From a virus, in the IMG/VR virus record IMGVR_UViG_3300042198_000079, positions 1-64,000 of that record: 64,000 bases of DNA. The stretch is one strand, 5' to 3'. Made by a program: the position numbers and the translations under genes. Positions within the stretch are counted from its first letter, which is position 1; the number at the start of each line of letters is the position of its first letter. The notes beneath the pieces are model-generated. The model saw nothing but the letters and a program-made list of their open reading frames with translations, made no database searches and was not told the DNA's origin. This document shows positions 56,296 to 64,000 of this stretch, one piece after another.

Positions 56296-59200
56296 ATGAA
56301 ATCTAATAAAAAATGGCCATGTATAGGAAGAGTTATACAAGCTAACTTAAACGGAACGGTAAATGTTGCAATTCCCGGTTGGAACATGGGAAATGGTCCT
56401 GAAGAAACTGCTTTGTTTTATTCTGAATGGACAACAGATCCAAGAACCATGAAAGCTTGGCAAGATATAATTGCTACCGGAAATTCGCTTGCATTTGTTA
56501 TGTCTCCTTTAAACGGAGGGGCAGGACCATCATATTATGGAACATCTGGTGGTGGTTATAGTGCCGATCCTAATAGTGATTATAGAGCACGGAACGGAGG
56601 AGACCCATTTTCTAATACAAATGGCGATCCCGGAATGCCAACAGATGCTAATGGTAATATATTAATAGAAGATTTTTATGCGGCAGCATTACAAAAAATT
56701 CAAAATTCTTCATTAAATGGGTTTTCGCCAGAAGATGGTGGAAATTACGGTATAAACGGAACTCCACAATCATGGGCATCTTTTATGACAAGAATGGCAT
56801 GGGCGGAATCTGGTACCACTATCGGAAATAAAGGATATGTTAGACCGTACATTGTTGGTGATGAGGGTAGATCTTATGGTGTTTTACAATTTGGTATAGG
56901 CCAAGGAAACACTGGAATAACACCACAAAATTGGAGAAACGCCCCTAGCCAAATTGATGCTTTTATACGATTTACAGAATCATGGGTTAAAAATGATAGT
57001 AAGTATATAAATCCTCCTTTTCCAGTTAAAGCAAAACGATATAAAGGTTGGGGAGGACTTGGATCGACATTTGGGCCGATACGAACAAATGTCGTAAATA
57101 CAAAACCGTTACCTCCAAACTACAAACAAAGAGGAGAATATGCAGATGTAGTAGCACAAAGTACAGAAAATAATAGAAAGTCTAGACTTACATATGACAA
57201 TAATCAAACGGAAACAGAAAAATATTTTTCTGATTTGGCTAACAATAAGGCCTCTTGCAACGAAAGTAATTGTGGAGAAGCAATAGGAGAACAGTTTTTC
57301 ATAAAACCGGGAGACGTTTATAGTCATAATAAAATATACGATGCTAAATTTGATACTTCTAGCGACACTAGAGCTTCGTCTTCATATGATGAAACACGAT
57401 TAAAAAAATTACTGGATGGTTCAGATCAATTTATAATTTTTAGAAGAACATTAGAAAATTCTAATGATCACGGAGTATTTAAAACCGGAAGAGTTATATC
57501 AAGCGGAACTTTTGACGGAAAACCTTGGGTAAAGATAAGAGCAGTTGGTGCCTATCAAGGAAATGGTAAACTTTATACTTCGCGAGACAGAGTATTAACA
57601 ACAGCAAGAGGATATGGGGGTCAAAGTGTTCCGGGTGTAGGCAATGTATATACTCTTGAAAGAGTTCATAATTTCTCAGATATAAAACCAAATAGATTAA
57701 ACTATCCGAATACTTATAGCGCAAAAGCAGAACCGTCAATAGAAAGTGCCAATTCAACTTCTAATTCTTCCGGTCCAACCCCAATGTCACCAAACTTTGC
57801 GGCGCATGTTGAACATTTCCCGGCAGCAAATGGATCATTTTCCCTTCCTTCGTTGGGGTCATATGTTATTTTAAATTTATTAGACGGTATGACAATTCCT
57901 ATAGTCATGGGATATTTCATGGGAGCAGCAGAATCTACAAATGTTCTTGGAAGTTTTCCAGTAAATGAAACAGATGGAACTCCAGCAGGTGTTGCTGTGG
58001 AATCAAATCAATTAGCAAATGATAATTTATTTGCTTCGCCCGCATTCAATACAAATGTTCTTGGAAGTTTTCTAGTAAATGAAACAGATGGAACTTCAGC
58101 AGGTGTTGCTTCGGAATCAAATCAATTAGCAAATAATACTTTATTTGCTCCGCCCGAATTCTATACAAATGAAGCGCTGTATACGAGTGCAACGAGTTCT
58201 TTTTCTGATTATCTTGTAATAGATTATAATCAACGGAACGTAGGTACTACCAACGGAAACCATATATTATATAATACGCTAAAAGGTTTTTTTTCTTTCA
58301 GTGGCATAACAGGAGAAGAAAAAATGATTTTGAAAGGTGCGCTCCAAAATATTCTAAGATTAGATAACGATGGATGGCAGCAATATGCTCAAAATTATTT
58401 TTCTAGAGTTCCCGGTCTTGCAAATAGCACATTCGGAACAATATATGAAAATATAAAAAACTCAAAAAATACTAGTAACGAAGGATTTTCTACAAACGAA
58501 TCTTCTAACAGAATAGCACATATTGCACAACAAACAATGTTAGATATTTATGCACAGGCACATCAAATTGCTTCTCAATTTGATATTAATCGTTTAAATG
58601 GGCAACATCCAGATTGTCCAGTATGTAAAAAAGGAACATATCAAAGTGAATCTTTTACTTCTGTGGGAGGAATTTCTTCGTTCCCGCCTCAAGCAAGTTC
58701 TTCTGGAGAAGTGAATAGTGGTCTTATTAACAGCGTAATAAAATTTGGATACAAAATCTTTAAACCAGATACCGCAGGATGTTATACTTGTAGAGGTACT
58801 GGACGTTCTCCTGCATCCGAAGGCGGAAGATACCCTAATATGGTATCTCAAAAACAAAAAGATATGGAAAAAATTTATGAAGACAATAAAGAAATTTTAA
58901 AACAAATGAGAGATACAATTAATAACAGTGGGGGACATGGAAATTATGCACATGCTGGAAATATATATATTGGATCAGGACTTGCTTCTTTTGATTTTGA
59001 TTTCCCCTCGTTTAGAGTTGACGAAGTAGGTAAATTATCTGTTGTGGGTTTAACTTCAGGAATAAATGGATTAAATCCGAATGCTATTGCTGTTCCTTTA
59101 GTAGAACCTGTTGAGGTTCCTGATCCGGGCTTCGGAAATGTAAGTATAGTTGGTAATAGAAGCATTTCTATTAATTCTGGATCTGGCGGATTCAATTTAT

Positions 59201-60018
59201 CTACAACTGGAAACGTAAATCAAATCGGAGCAATTTACAAAGCAGATTATGTGTCTGCTTCTTTTACTGGAAAAAAGGGAATTATGGTAGATGGGGGGTC
59301 TGGCGGAACTATTATTAGAGGTGATAATATAAAATTAAGCCCTTCTGATAATGGTAAAATTGGTGGTAAACATGTTATGATAGATGGACATGCGTCTGTA
59401 AATGACAATTTACTTGTTGCTGGAGGGGCAGCAATCAACGGAAATTTATCAGTTCAGTCAATGACCATGCCCGGAAAAGTAGCAATGACAGAATATGAAT
59501 ATGATCCAACTAATCCAAAAGAAGCAAATCCAACCAGAGGTGTAATAAATGGAATGGTTCAATCCCCATTAGCTACTGGTTTTATAAAAATATATAATAC
59601 GCCAGAAGCTGCTGTTGCTGGCAAACCAACGGGGGCACCATTAGTAATTATGGAAGGAGCAGAATATTATTTTCGCATAGAAGAAGCAAGAATGAAAATA
59701 GAACCAGTTGGAGGAGAAACTGAAGGAGATTATCCCGTTATTATGCAACCACACGCACATCCAATGATTGTTCCTAATATCGATATTGTTAAAGGACCAA
59801 GAAAAGTTCCGGTTCTTTTGGCAGATGGAAGTTATAAAGAAACAGAATTAAGCCCAACTCAAGCAGTTTATGCTGCTGGCATGGTCGATTCTAATAACGG
59901 AAGACTTGTTGCATATTCAACTCCCAGTTCACTATTGCCATATTCACTACATCAAAAAACATCAGGAGACGAAAAATTTGATACTACTGGTGGACCATCT
60001 TTTAGCGTTGCAGTATAA
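56296..60018 (+). CDS. 5: Baseplate central spike/hub protein, gp5-like, with lytic domain
   Basis: 1240 residues. An N-terminal OB-like part (WPCIGRVIQANLNGTVNVAIPGW); a transglycosylase-like domain at about 155-260 with RMAWAESG (candidate catalytic Glu) and GRSYGVLQFGIGQG; a second OB/gp5-type region about 515-545 (FSLPSLGSYVILNLLDGMTI, IPIVMGYF); a duplicated 38-residue block; a C-x-x-C-x-x-G/C-x-x-C-x-G-T-G segment near 775-840; and a beta-helical spike (about 945-1090, repeated GNVSIVGNRSISINSGS-like strands). T4 gp5 has the same OB-lysozyme-spike logic but is 575 residues. It should pierce and locally digest the cell wall. Confidence 0.8.
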   Translation: MKSNKKWPCIGRVIQANLNGTVNVAIPGWNMGNGPEETALFYSEWTTDPRTMKAWQDIIATGNSLAFVMSPLNGGAGPSYYGTSGGGYSADPNSDYRARNGGDPFSNTNGDPGMPTDANGNILIEDFYAAALQKIQNSSLNGFSPEDGGNYGINGTPQSWASFMTRMAWAESGTTIGNKGYVRPYIVGDEGRSYGVLQFGIGQGNTGITPQNWRNAPSQIDAFIRFTESWVKNDSKYINPPFPVKAKRYKGWGGLGSTFGPIRTNVVNTKPLPPNYKQRGEYADVVAQSTENNRKSRLTYDNNQTETEKYFSDLANNKASCNESNCGEAIGEQFFIKPGDVYSHNKIYDAKFDTSSDTRASSSYDETRLKKLLDGSDQFIIFRRTLENSNDHGVFKTGRVISSGTFDGKPWVKIRAVGAYQGNGKLYTSRDRVLTTARGYGGQSVPGVGNVYTLERVHNFSDIKPNRLNYPNTYSAKAEPSIESANSTSNSSGPTPMSPNFAAHVEHFPAANGSFSLPSLGSYVILNLLDGMTIPIVMGYFMGAAESTNVLGSFPVNETDGTPAGVAVESNQLANDNLFASPAFNTNVLGSFLVNETDGTSAGVASESNQLANNTLFAPPEFYTNEALYTSATSSFSDYLVIDYNQRNVGTTNGNHILYNTLKGFFSFSGITGEEKMILKGALQNILRLDNDGWQQYAQNYFSRVPGLANSTFGTIYENIKNSKNTSNEGFSTNESSNRIAHIAQQTMLDIYAQAHQIASQFDINRLNGQHPDCPVCKKGTYQSESFTSVGGISSFPPQASSSGEVNSGLINSVIKFGYKIFKPDTAGCYTCRGTGRSPASEGGRYPNMVSQKQKDMEKIYEDNKEILKQMRDTINNSGGHGNYAHAGNIYIGSGLASFDFDFPSFRVDEVGKLSVVGLTSGINGLNPNAIAVPLVEPVEVPDPGFGNVSIVGNRSISINSGSGGFNLSTTGNVNQIGAIYKADYVSASFTGKKGIMVDGGSGGTIIRGDNIKLSPSDNGKIGGKHVMIDGHASVNDNLLVAGGAAINGNLSVQSMTMPGKVAMTEYEYDPTNPKEANPTRGVINGMVQSPLATGFIKIYNTPEAAVAGKPTGAPLVIMEGAEYYFRIEEARMKIEPVGGETEGDYPVIMQPHAHPMIVPNIDIVKGPRKVPVLLADGSYKETELSPTQAVYAAGMVDSNNGRLVAYSTPSSLLPYSLHQKTSGDEKFDTTGGPSFSVAV
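57937..58164 (+). repeat. 114-bp in-frame tandem duplication in the spike gene
   Basis: Copies at 57937-58050 and 58051-58164 each encode 38 residues starting TNVLGSF(P/L)VNETDGT and differ by several substitutions. It lies between the OB-like part and the C-x-x-C region. Confidence 0.9.
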
Positions 60019-60021
60019 ATA
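60014..60021 (+). promoter_or_regulatory. Late promoter overlapping the spike stop codon
   Basis: A perfect TATAAATA; the TAA of the spike gene is inside it. 11 bases to ATG 60033. Confidence 0.65.
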
Positions 60022-60032
60022 AAATTATCAAT

Positions 60033-60986
60033 ATGGGATGTGTTCCAACAATAAATATAAATTTAAACTTACCTTTTCTTTCTATTCCAAAAGCTATATT
60101 ATCTATTCTTGGAAAAATTTATGGGTTTGTTAATGGAATTATAAATTTTGCACAAAATTTTATAAAAAGTATAGTAGGAATTTTAAAAAGCATTGTTGAT
60201 AAATTTAAAGAAGCATTAAAAAATATTAAAAATTTAATTCCTAATTTGATTAAATCTTTGAAAAGTATTTTTAATCTTAAAAATATAAAAGTTAAACTTA
60301 ATATTTTTTTAGGATCTTGTGATGTATTGGGAGCATTAAACTCAAAAGTTAAAGATTTTTTAAATAAATATGCAATAACATCTTTTAGAGATTTTGTTTC
60401 TAAATTGGGTTTATCCGATTTTTCCAAAATAGTAAACAGTATTCTTAACGTAGATGTTATATTACAAAATAAGTTAAATGAATTATTAAGAAATCTAGAA
60501 TCTTTTGCTCGTATACCCGGAATTCCGGGTATAGCAAGTGTTACGTTTGAATGTGTTGGACTACAACCAACATTAGGTTCTGGATATTATCAAGACTGGT
60601 TATCTATTGCCGGAATGGAAATGCCGCAATTAAAATTACCAGAATGTAGAGATGATTCTGTTCCTTGTAGTTTTCCTGATAAATTAAAAGATGATTTAGC
60701 AAATAAAAAAAGACAAGATCTAGTAGACGATATTAATAAAAAAGTAGATTTAGGAATTTTGCCGGATTCGCCTTTTTTAAAAACTGTTAAAAATTATTTT
60801 TACAGTAGATATAATCTACAAAGAAAGAAATATAGAACAGACGAAAATGGATTTATTATAGAAGGTGTAGACGATATTAATATATCTAATGTTTCAAATG
60901 TTCAACTATCAGCAAAACCAATCGTCAGTGCTTCTACAAGTTCTATGTATGTTTCTGGTGATTTGACGTTTGATGGAAAATGTTAA
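60033..60986 (+). CDS. Baseplate-cluster protein with amphipathic N-terminal helices, 317 residues
   Basis: Residues about 15-95 form a series of hydrophobic/amphipathic helices (SIPKAILSILGKIYGFVNGI, then NFIKSIVGILKSIVDKF) with regular Lys, which look like coiled or membrane-interacting helices rather than a classical transmembrane set. The C-terminal half has a compact Cys-containing region and a Ser-rich end. It follows the spike gene and ends overlapping the opposite gene by 4 bases. A tail-tip or membrane-interacting role is possible. No family is recognised. Confidence 0.6.
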   Translation: MGCVPTININLNLPFLSIPKAILSILGKIYGFVNGIINFAQNFIKSIVGILKSIVDKFKEALKNIKNLIPNLIKSLKSIFNLKNIKVKLNIFLGSCDVLGALNSKVKDFLNKYAITSFRDFVSKLGLSDFSKIVNSILNVDVILQNKLNELLRNLESFARIPGIPGIASVTFECVGLQPTLGSGYYQDWLSIAGMEMPQLKLPECRDDSVPCSFPDKLKDDLANKKRQDLVDDINKKVDLGILPDSPFLKTVKNYFYSRYNLQRKKYRTDENGFIIEGVDDINISNVSNVQLSAKPIVSASTSSMYVSGDLTFDGKC

Positions 60987-61228
60987 TTCCAAAAGTAATT
61001 TGTTGCAATAATTCCTTCTACGATTTTTAGAAAATCGAATGGATTGCCAATAATTCCAGAATAATCTGCTCTGATTTTTTCTAAATCATCAGAAATATCT
61101 GCCAAAATTTCTGGACGACATTGAATATTATAATCCGTATCTAAATCTTCGCTTAAAGCCTTGAGTTCTTTTTCGTTTAAAGAAAGACAAAATGCACTGT
61201 AGTTTTCATTATTATTTTCCATATCCAT
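60983..61228 (-). CDS. Small acidic early protein, 81 residues
   Basis: Starts MDMENNNENYSAF (a second ATG follows two codons later). Acidic and helical with ALSEDLDTDYN and LADISDDLEKIR. The promoter TTGACA-N17-TACCAT ends 8 bases before the ATG. No domain is recognised. Small acidic early phage proteins often bind host proteins, but nothing here proves that. Confidence 0.6.
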   Translation of the reverse strand: MDMENNNENYSAFCLSLNEKELKALSEDLDTDYNIQCRPEILADISDDLEKIRADYSGIIGNPFDFLKIVEGIIATNYFWN

Positions 61229-61236
61229 ATAATCAT

Positions 61237-61265
61237 ATGGTAATATAATGTTGTTGGAATGTCAA
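61237..61265 (-). promoter_or_regulatory. Early-type promoter, near-leaderless
   Basis: TTGACA (61265-61260), 17-base spacer, TACCAT (61242-61237), 8 bases, ATG 61228. The -35 box overlaps the last bases of the candidate o-spanin gene. Confidence 0.6.
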
Positions 61266-61477
61266 TGTTTTTTTGTTGTTTCTTTATATTTTTTTATTCG
61301 ATCTATATAAATTTTTCTTTGTTCTGATAATTTTACATATTCATCAGAAACTAGATAATTTATTCCAATTCTTGCAATAAATGGATCTTTTGTTATTTCT
61401 TGCCAAGTTGGTTCTGGGGGAAGATTTGTTACACAACCGCTCAAAAATAAACACAATAAAATAATACTATTTTTCAT
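61262..61477 (-). CDS. Lipoprotein, candidate o-spanin
   Basis: 71 residues. Signal peptide MKNSIILLCLFLSGC with lipobox LSGC (lipidated Cys15), then a short proline-containing segment NLPPEPTW, and a basic C-terminus. It overlaps the upstream small membrane-protein gene by 11 bases, the usual arrangement of i-spanin followed by o-spanin. In this model it would sit on the outer membrane and meet the i-spanin across the periplasm to fuse membranes at lysis. Spanins have little sequence conservation, so the call rests on topology and gene order. Confidence 0.65.
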   Translation of the reverse strand: MKNSIILLCLFLSGCVTNLPPEPTWQEITKDPFIARIGINYLVSDEYVKLSEQRKIYIDRIKKYKETTKKH

Positions 61478-61670
61478 TATTATATAATTTATTTAATTCA
61501 TCTAGATTTCCGTCATCTATAAACTTGTCAATTTCTTTTTTCTTTTTCTTTATTGCTTCTATTTCTTTAAAATCGGATATTCCTTTTTTAATACTTTCCG
61601 TGAGATTTAAAACTAATCTAATCAATGTTATTAACATTGATATAAATTTAATTAAATTTATAATATTCAT
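61467..61670 (-). CDS. Small membrane protein with helical tail, candidate i-spanin
   Basis: 67 residues from ATG 61670 (MNIINLIKFISMLI), chosen because TATAAATA lies 5 bases upstream. Residues 3-25 form a hydrophobic helix and about 26-67 a charged helix (GISDFKEIEAIKKKKKEID). This is short for an i-spanin, but the layout of one transmembrane helix plus a periplasmic helix, and the overlap with a lipoprotein gene, fit the role. It is divergent from the metalloprotease gene. Confidence 0.6.
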   Translation of the reverse strand: MNIINLIKFISMLITLIRLVLNLTESIKKGISDFKEIEAIKKKKKEIDKFIDDGNLDELNKLYNNEK

Positions 61671-61675
61671 AATAT

Positions 61676-61683
61676 TATTTATA
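61676..61683 (-). promoter_or_regulatory. Late promoter for the candidate spanin genes
   Basis: Minus-strand TATAAATA, 5 bases before ATG 61670. It is back-to-back with the rightward box at 61694-61701. Confidence 0.75.
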
Positions 61684-61693
61684 TTAAAAACTC

Positions 61694-61701
61694 TATAAAT
61701 A
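61694..61701 (+). promoter_or_regulatory. Late promoter for the metalloprotease gene, leaderless spacing
   Basis: A perfect TATAAATA with exactly 6 bases before ATG 61708. Confidence 0.8.
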
Positions 61702-61707
61702 TAATTA

Positions 61708-62607
61708 ATGAACAAAAAAGATAAAAATAAAAAATGTTTATCTCCAACTAGTTTTAGTGATTTTACAGGAGATTCTGTTGTTTCAAAAAATAAAATTTGG
61801 GATAAAAACAAAATTTTAAAAGTTGGTTTTTTAAACGGAACAGATTTACAAAAACAAAAAGTTCAAAAAACAATTGAAGAAAAATTAATTCCATTTATTT
61901 CTTTAAAGTTTGAATGGAACACGAATGTACACCAATCTGAAATACGAATAGGTTTTGATAAAAACGAAGGGGCATGGTCATATGTCGGTATTGAAAATTT
62001 AAATATAGAATCTCCTAGAAAAACCATGAATTTAGAATGGCAAGACGAATCTGTTATACTTCATGAATTTATGCACTCTATTGGATTTGAACATGAAATG
62101 GGCAATCCTTTAGGAAAACCAATACAATGGAACAAAGAAAAAGTTTACGAAGATATGGCAAAACCTCCTAACAATTGGGATAGAGAAAGAGTAGATTCAA
62201 ATATATTTATTAGATTAGATCCTGATAATATTTCAGGAACGGATTTTGATAAAGATAGTATTATGTTATATCCAGTTCCTGCTGAATGGACATTGGATGG
62301 TTTTTATTCAATGCATAACAAAGAATTATCCGAATTGGATAAGAAAAAACTACAAGAAACATATCCAAAAGAAAACCAATCTTTACCGGTGTATAATTTA
62401 TTTACAGGACAAAATGTTATTGTTGCTTCTGATGATCAAACTTCTATGAAAAATATTTTAAGAAGCGTATTTCCTAATAAAATTTATGTTCAAAGATTGT
62501 GGACAAGTAATCTCATTAGTTTAGCAAATACGCTAGGTGGATCTTTTGATCAACAAACTCCAAAACATGTTTTATATTCTTTCATATATGACAAATTAGA
62601 AATTTAA
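61708..62607 (+). CDS. Astacin-like zinc metalloprotease (metzincin, M12-type)
   Basis: 299 residues. The zinc site HEFMHSIGFEHE at 119-130 matches HExxHxxGxxHE exactly, and SIMLYP (184-189) is the Met-turn. Flanking family features are also present: GAWSYVG, TMNLEW, IQWNKEKVYEDM and the end block NKELSELDKKKLQETYP. No signal peptide or propeptide is visible, so the enzyme should be active in the cytoplasm or carried in the virion. The C-terminal about 80 residues are unassigned. A late promoter sits 6 bases upstream. The gene lies between the candidate spanin genes and the tail sheath gene, so a virion-borne or lysis role is possible. Confidence 0.88.
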   Translation: MNKKDKNKKCLSPTSFSDFTGDSVVSKNKIWDKNKILKVGFLNGTDLQKQKVQKTIEEKLIPFISLKFEWNTNVHQSEIRIGFDKNEGAWSYVGIENLNIESPRKTMNLEWQDESVILHEFMHSIGFEHEMGNPLGKPIQWNKEKVYEDMAKPPNNWDRERVDSNIFIRLDPDNISGTDFDKDSIMLYPVPAEWTLDGFYSMHNKELSELDKKKLQETYPKENQSLPVYNLFTGQNVIVASDDQTSMKNILRSVFPNKIYVQRLWTSNLISLANTLGGSFDQQTPKHVLYSFIYDKLEI

Positions 62608-62640
62608 TTTTTTGTCTTTGAAAACATAAGTAATAAATAT

Positions 62641-64000
62641 ATGGCTAGTTTGAAATCGCCGGGGATTTGTGTAAAAATAAGTGAGGAAGTTCTTAATATT
62701 CGTAATGAACAAGGAACTAAAATTTTAATTAATGGATTTACTCCAAAAGGAGATGCATATAGTCCAAAATATATTAATTCATTAAATGAATTTGAATTGG
62801 AATTTGGTCTTCCGTCAGAACCAGTAGAAAGATATTCTTATTTAGCAGTAAGAGAATCTTTAGAAGCAGGTGCTGATGTTTTGTTTACTAGATTACCATA
62901 CGGAAGCGGAGCAGGTGTTTTAAACCAAGAAGAATATACTGCATTGGTGTTTCCCGTGATTGGTTTAAGTGCAGGAGAAATTGATGTTTGTAATTGGTTT
63001 TCTAATCTTACTCAAGAAGAATATTTGGAAAAATTTCCTTGGATTTATGATGCAAATGAATTTTTATTAAAGGATTACAAGTTAGGATCTTCTAATTTGT
63101 TGTGTGATTTAAATGCAACTTCAGAACCTTCCGGTGTTCTTGTTATGCACAATTATCCTGTTCCTTCAACTGGTGCATTAAAACAAATTAAATTTAGAGG
63201 AGAACCAATAAGTGGAAGCGGCGACGATTCTGTAGCAGAACCTCTTAAATTCTTTACCATGCGTCAAGTTTCTGCAAATAGCTGGAAAGTTATTAGCGTT
63301 ATTGACCAAACACTCATTCCTTCACTTTCCAGTGATGAAACTTTAAATAGAGATGTTGATGGTAATTATGTGTTTAACATACCCGGAAGTGGTTTACAAA
63401 TGGAAAAAGGTGATATTGTGGCACACTATGCACAATATAGTGTTTTAAAATATTATCCTTCTACTCAAAGTATTAAAGGTAAATCTACAATAGTTCCCGG
63501 ATCTGGTCTTTCTGCTACTTTAGCAGAAAACTTCGTTCTTACTTCTCAAGAACTTCAAACCGTAGGAGAAGAATATCTTCTTAATTTTACGTTTGTTCCC
63601 GAAGTTTCTGGATTAGATTGTTTTACTCTTGTTAATTCTGGATTAAAAATTCCAGAACAATTTAGATATCAAACTTCAGTTCTTCCCGGCGATGCACGAT
63701 TGGAAGATGCTGATTATTATTTGCTTGGTCAACCCAAACAAATAACCTTGAACGAAGAACAATACAAAAACCTCAACGAAGGTAAGTTTAGTTGGGAATG
63801 TGGCGCACTTGCTAATAGTATTCCAGATTTAGATTTGGATAATGGAAGTGTCCGTGGTGGTATTATTGTTGTTGATGAACTTCGTGAAAAGGTTTGCGAT
63901 GATCACACTGGATGGTATATTGGTGTTACAGACAATACTAATTTTAATCCTACTACTGACTTTAAATCATTTACTGGTATATATGGAAGATTCCAAACAA
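62641..64000 (+). CDS. 18: Tail sheath protein, gp18-like (N-terminal part, runs off the window)
   Basis: The first 453 codons are in the window. MASLKSPGICVKISEEVLN, then INSLNEFELEFGLPSEP, the Tyr/Ala helix YSYLAVRESLEAGADVLFTRLPYG and later strands match the N-terminal domain of contractile tail sheaths. A middle region (about 150-450) is variable and probably surface-exposed. AATAAATA sits immediately before the start codon (1 base), with no Shine-Dalgarno sequence. This subunit forms the contractile tube around the tail tube. Confidence 0.85.
   Translation, partial: MASLKSPGICVKISEEVLNIRNEQGTKILINGFTPKGDAYSPKYINSLNEFELEFGLPSEPVERYSYLAVRESLEAGADVLFTRLPYGSGAGVLNQEEYTALVFPVIGLSAGEIDVCNWFSNLTQEEYLEKFPWIYDANEFLLKDYKLGSSNLLCDLNATSEPSGVLVMHNYPVPSTGALKQIKFRGEPISGSGDDSVAEPLKFFTMRQVSANSWKVISVIDQTLIPSLSSDETLNRDVDGNYVFNIPGSGLQMEKGDIVAHYAQYSVLKYYPSTQSIKGKSTIVPGSGLSATLAENFVLTSQELQTVGEEYLLNFTFVPEVSGLDCFTLVNSGLKIPEQFRYQTSVLPGDARLEDADYYLLGQPKQITLNEEQYKNLNEGKFSWECGALANSIPDLDLDNGSVRGGIIVVDELREKVCDDHTGWYIGVTDNTNFNPTTDFKSFTGIYGRFQT

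Noticed and set aside
58609-58810. A separate DnaJ-like chaperone gene
   Set aside because: The cysteine motifs lie inside the continuous spike reading frame and there is no J domain.
1-64000. Alternative genetic code (stop codon reassignment as in some large phages)
   Set aside because: TAG ends the terminase gene and TGA ends several long genes at sensible places; long genes contain no internal TAG or TGA.
1-64000. tRNA or rRNA genes
   Set aside because: I saw no cloverleaf-like segment with a T-arm GTTCRA motif in the intergenic spaces that I could support by eye; a tRNAscan run would be decisive.

Overview
The window looks like part of the genome of a large, AT-rich, T4-like contractile-tailed (myovirus) phage. 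The evidence is a set of proteins that match T4 morphogenesis and replication families: large terminase (gp17), a probable small terminase (gp16), portal (gp20), prohead protease (gp21), a scaffold-like core protein (gp22-like), neck and tail-completion-like proteins (gp13, gp14, gp15), gp25 baseplate wedge, a gp5-like central spike, tail sheath (gp18), a tail-tube-fold protein, clamp loader (gp44), RNase H/5'-3' exonuclease and PhoH. A candidate spanin pair with a lipoprotein partner suggests a Gram-negative host. The genome size and the host cannot be read from this window. The standard code is used: TAA, TAG and TGA all end long genes.

Layout. 1-704 is a GC-richer patch with the end of a UvrD-like helicase and a small proline-rich gene, each closed by almost the same terminator. 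705-1964 has no convincing gene and is full of tandem repeats and hairpins. 1965-5182 has two putative packaged proteins and one early-type gene. 5258-9924 has two leucine-rich-repeat virion proteins and a tail-tube-like protein. 9925-12754 has PhoH, a broken HD-domain gene, membrane proteins and small unknowns. 12826-26876 holds a glycosyltransferase and a long tail/fibre/baseplate block (glycine-rich fibre, beta-propeller protein, collar-like proteins, PKD plus DUF285 adhesin, gp25). 26912-38523 surrounds the scaffold and prohead protease genes and is packed with proteins that start with the same kind of short leader. 38557-52832 holds neck, tail completion, portal and terminase genes, mixed with an endolysin, a TilS-like enzyme, a phosphoesterase and the clamp loader. 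52926-55423 is an early-type leftward block with the exonuclease. 55485-64000 holds the spike, candidate spanins, an astacin-like metalloprotease and the start of the tail sheath gene.

The most interesting system is the leader-bearing set. About a dozen otherwise unrelated proteins begin with a short aromatic/amphipathic segment that in most cases ends in (L/I)-x-E. This is the kind of capsid-targeting leader and cleavage motif that the T4 gp21 protease uses on internal proteins. The bodies behind the leaders include two ADP-ribosyltransferase-like proteins, a GNAT-like acetyltransferase, a ten-cysteine miniprotein, a tandem paralog pair and an 899-residue protein. I infer a large arsenal of proteins packed in the head, processed by the prohead protease and injected with the DNA.

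A second genome-wide pattern is promoter-to-start spacing. Early-type promoters (TTGACA-N16/17-TATAAT-like) and late promoters (TATAAATA-like) commonly sit only 5 to 9 bases upstream of the start codon, so many transcripts should be leaderless or nearly so. I used this to choose several non-ATG and internal starts. Other notable items are a class 3 mini-intein in the terminase Walker A motif, and decayed genes at 11.0-11.5 kb and 36.3-37.3 kb.
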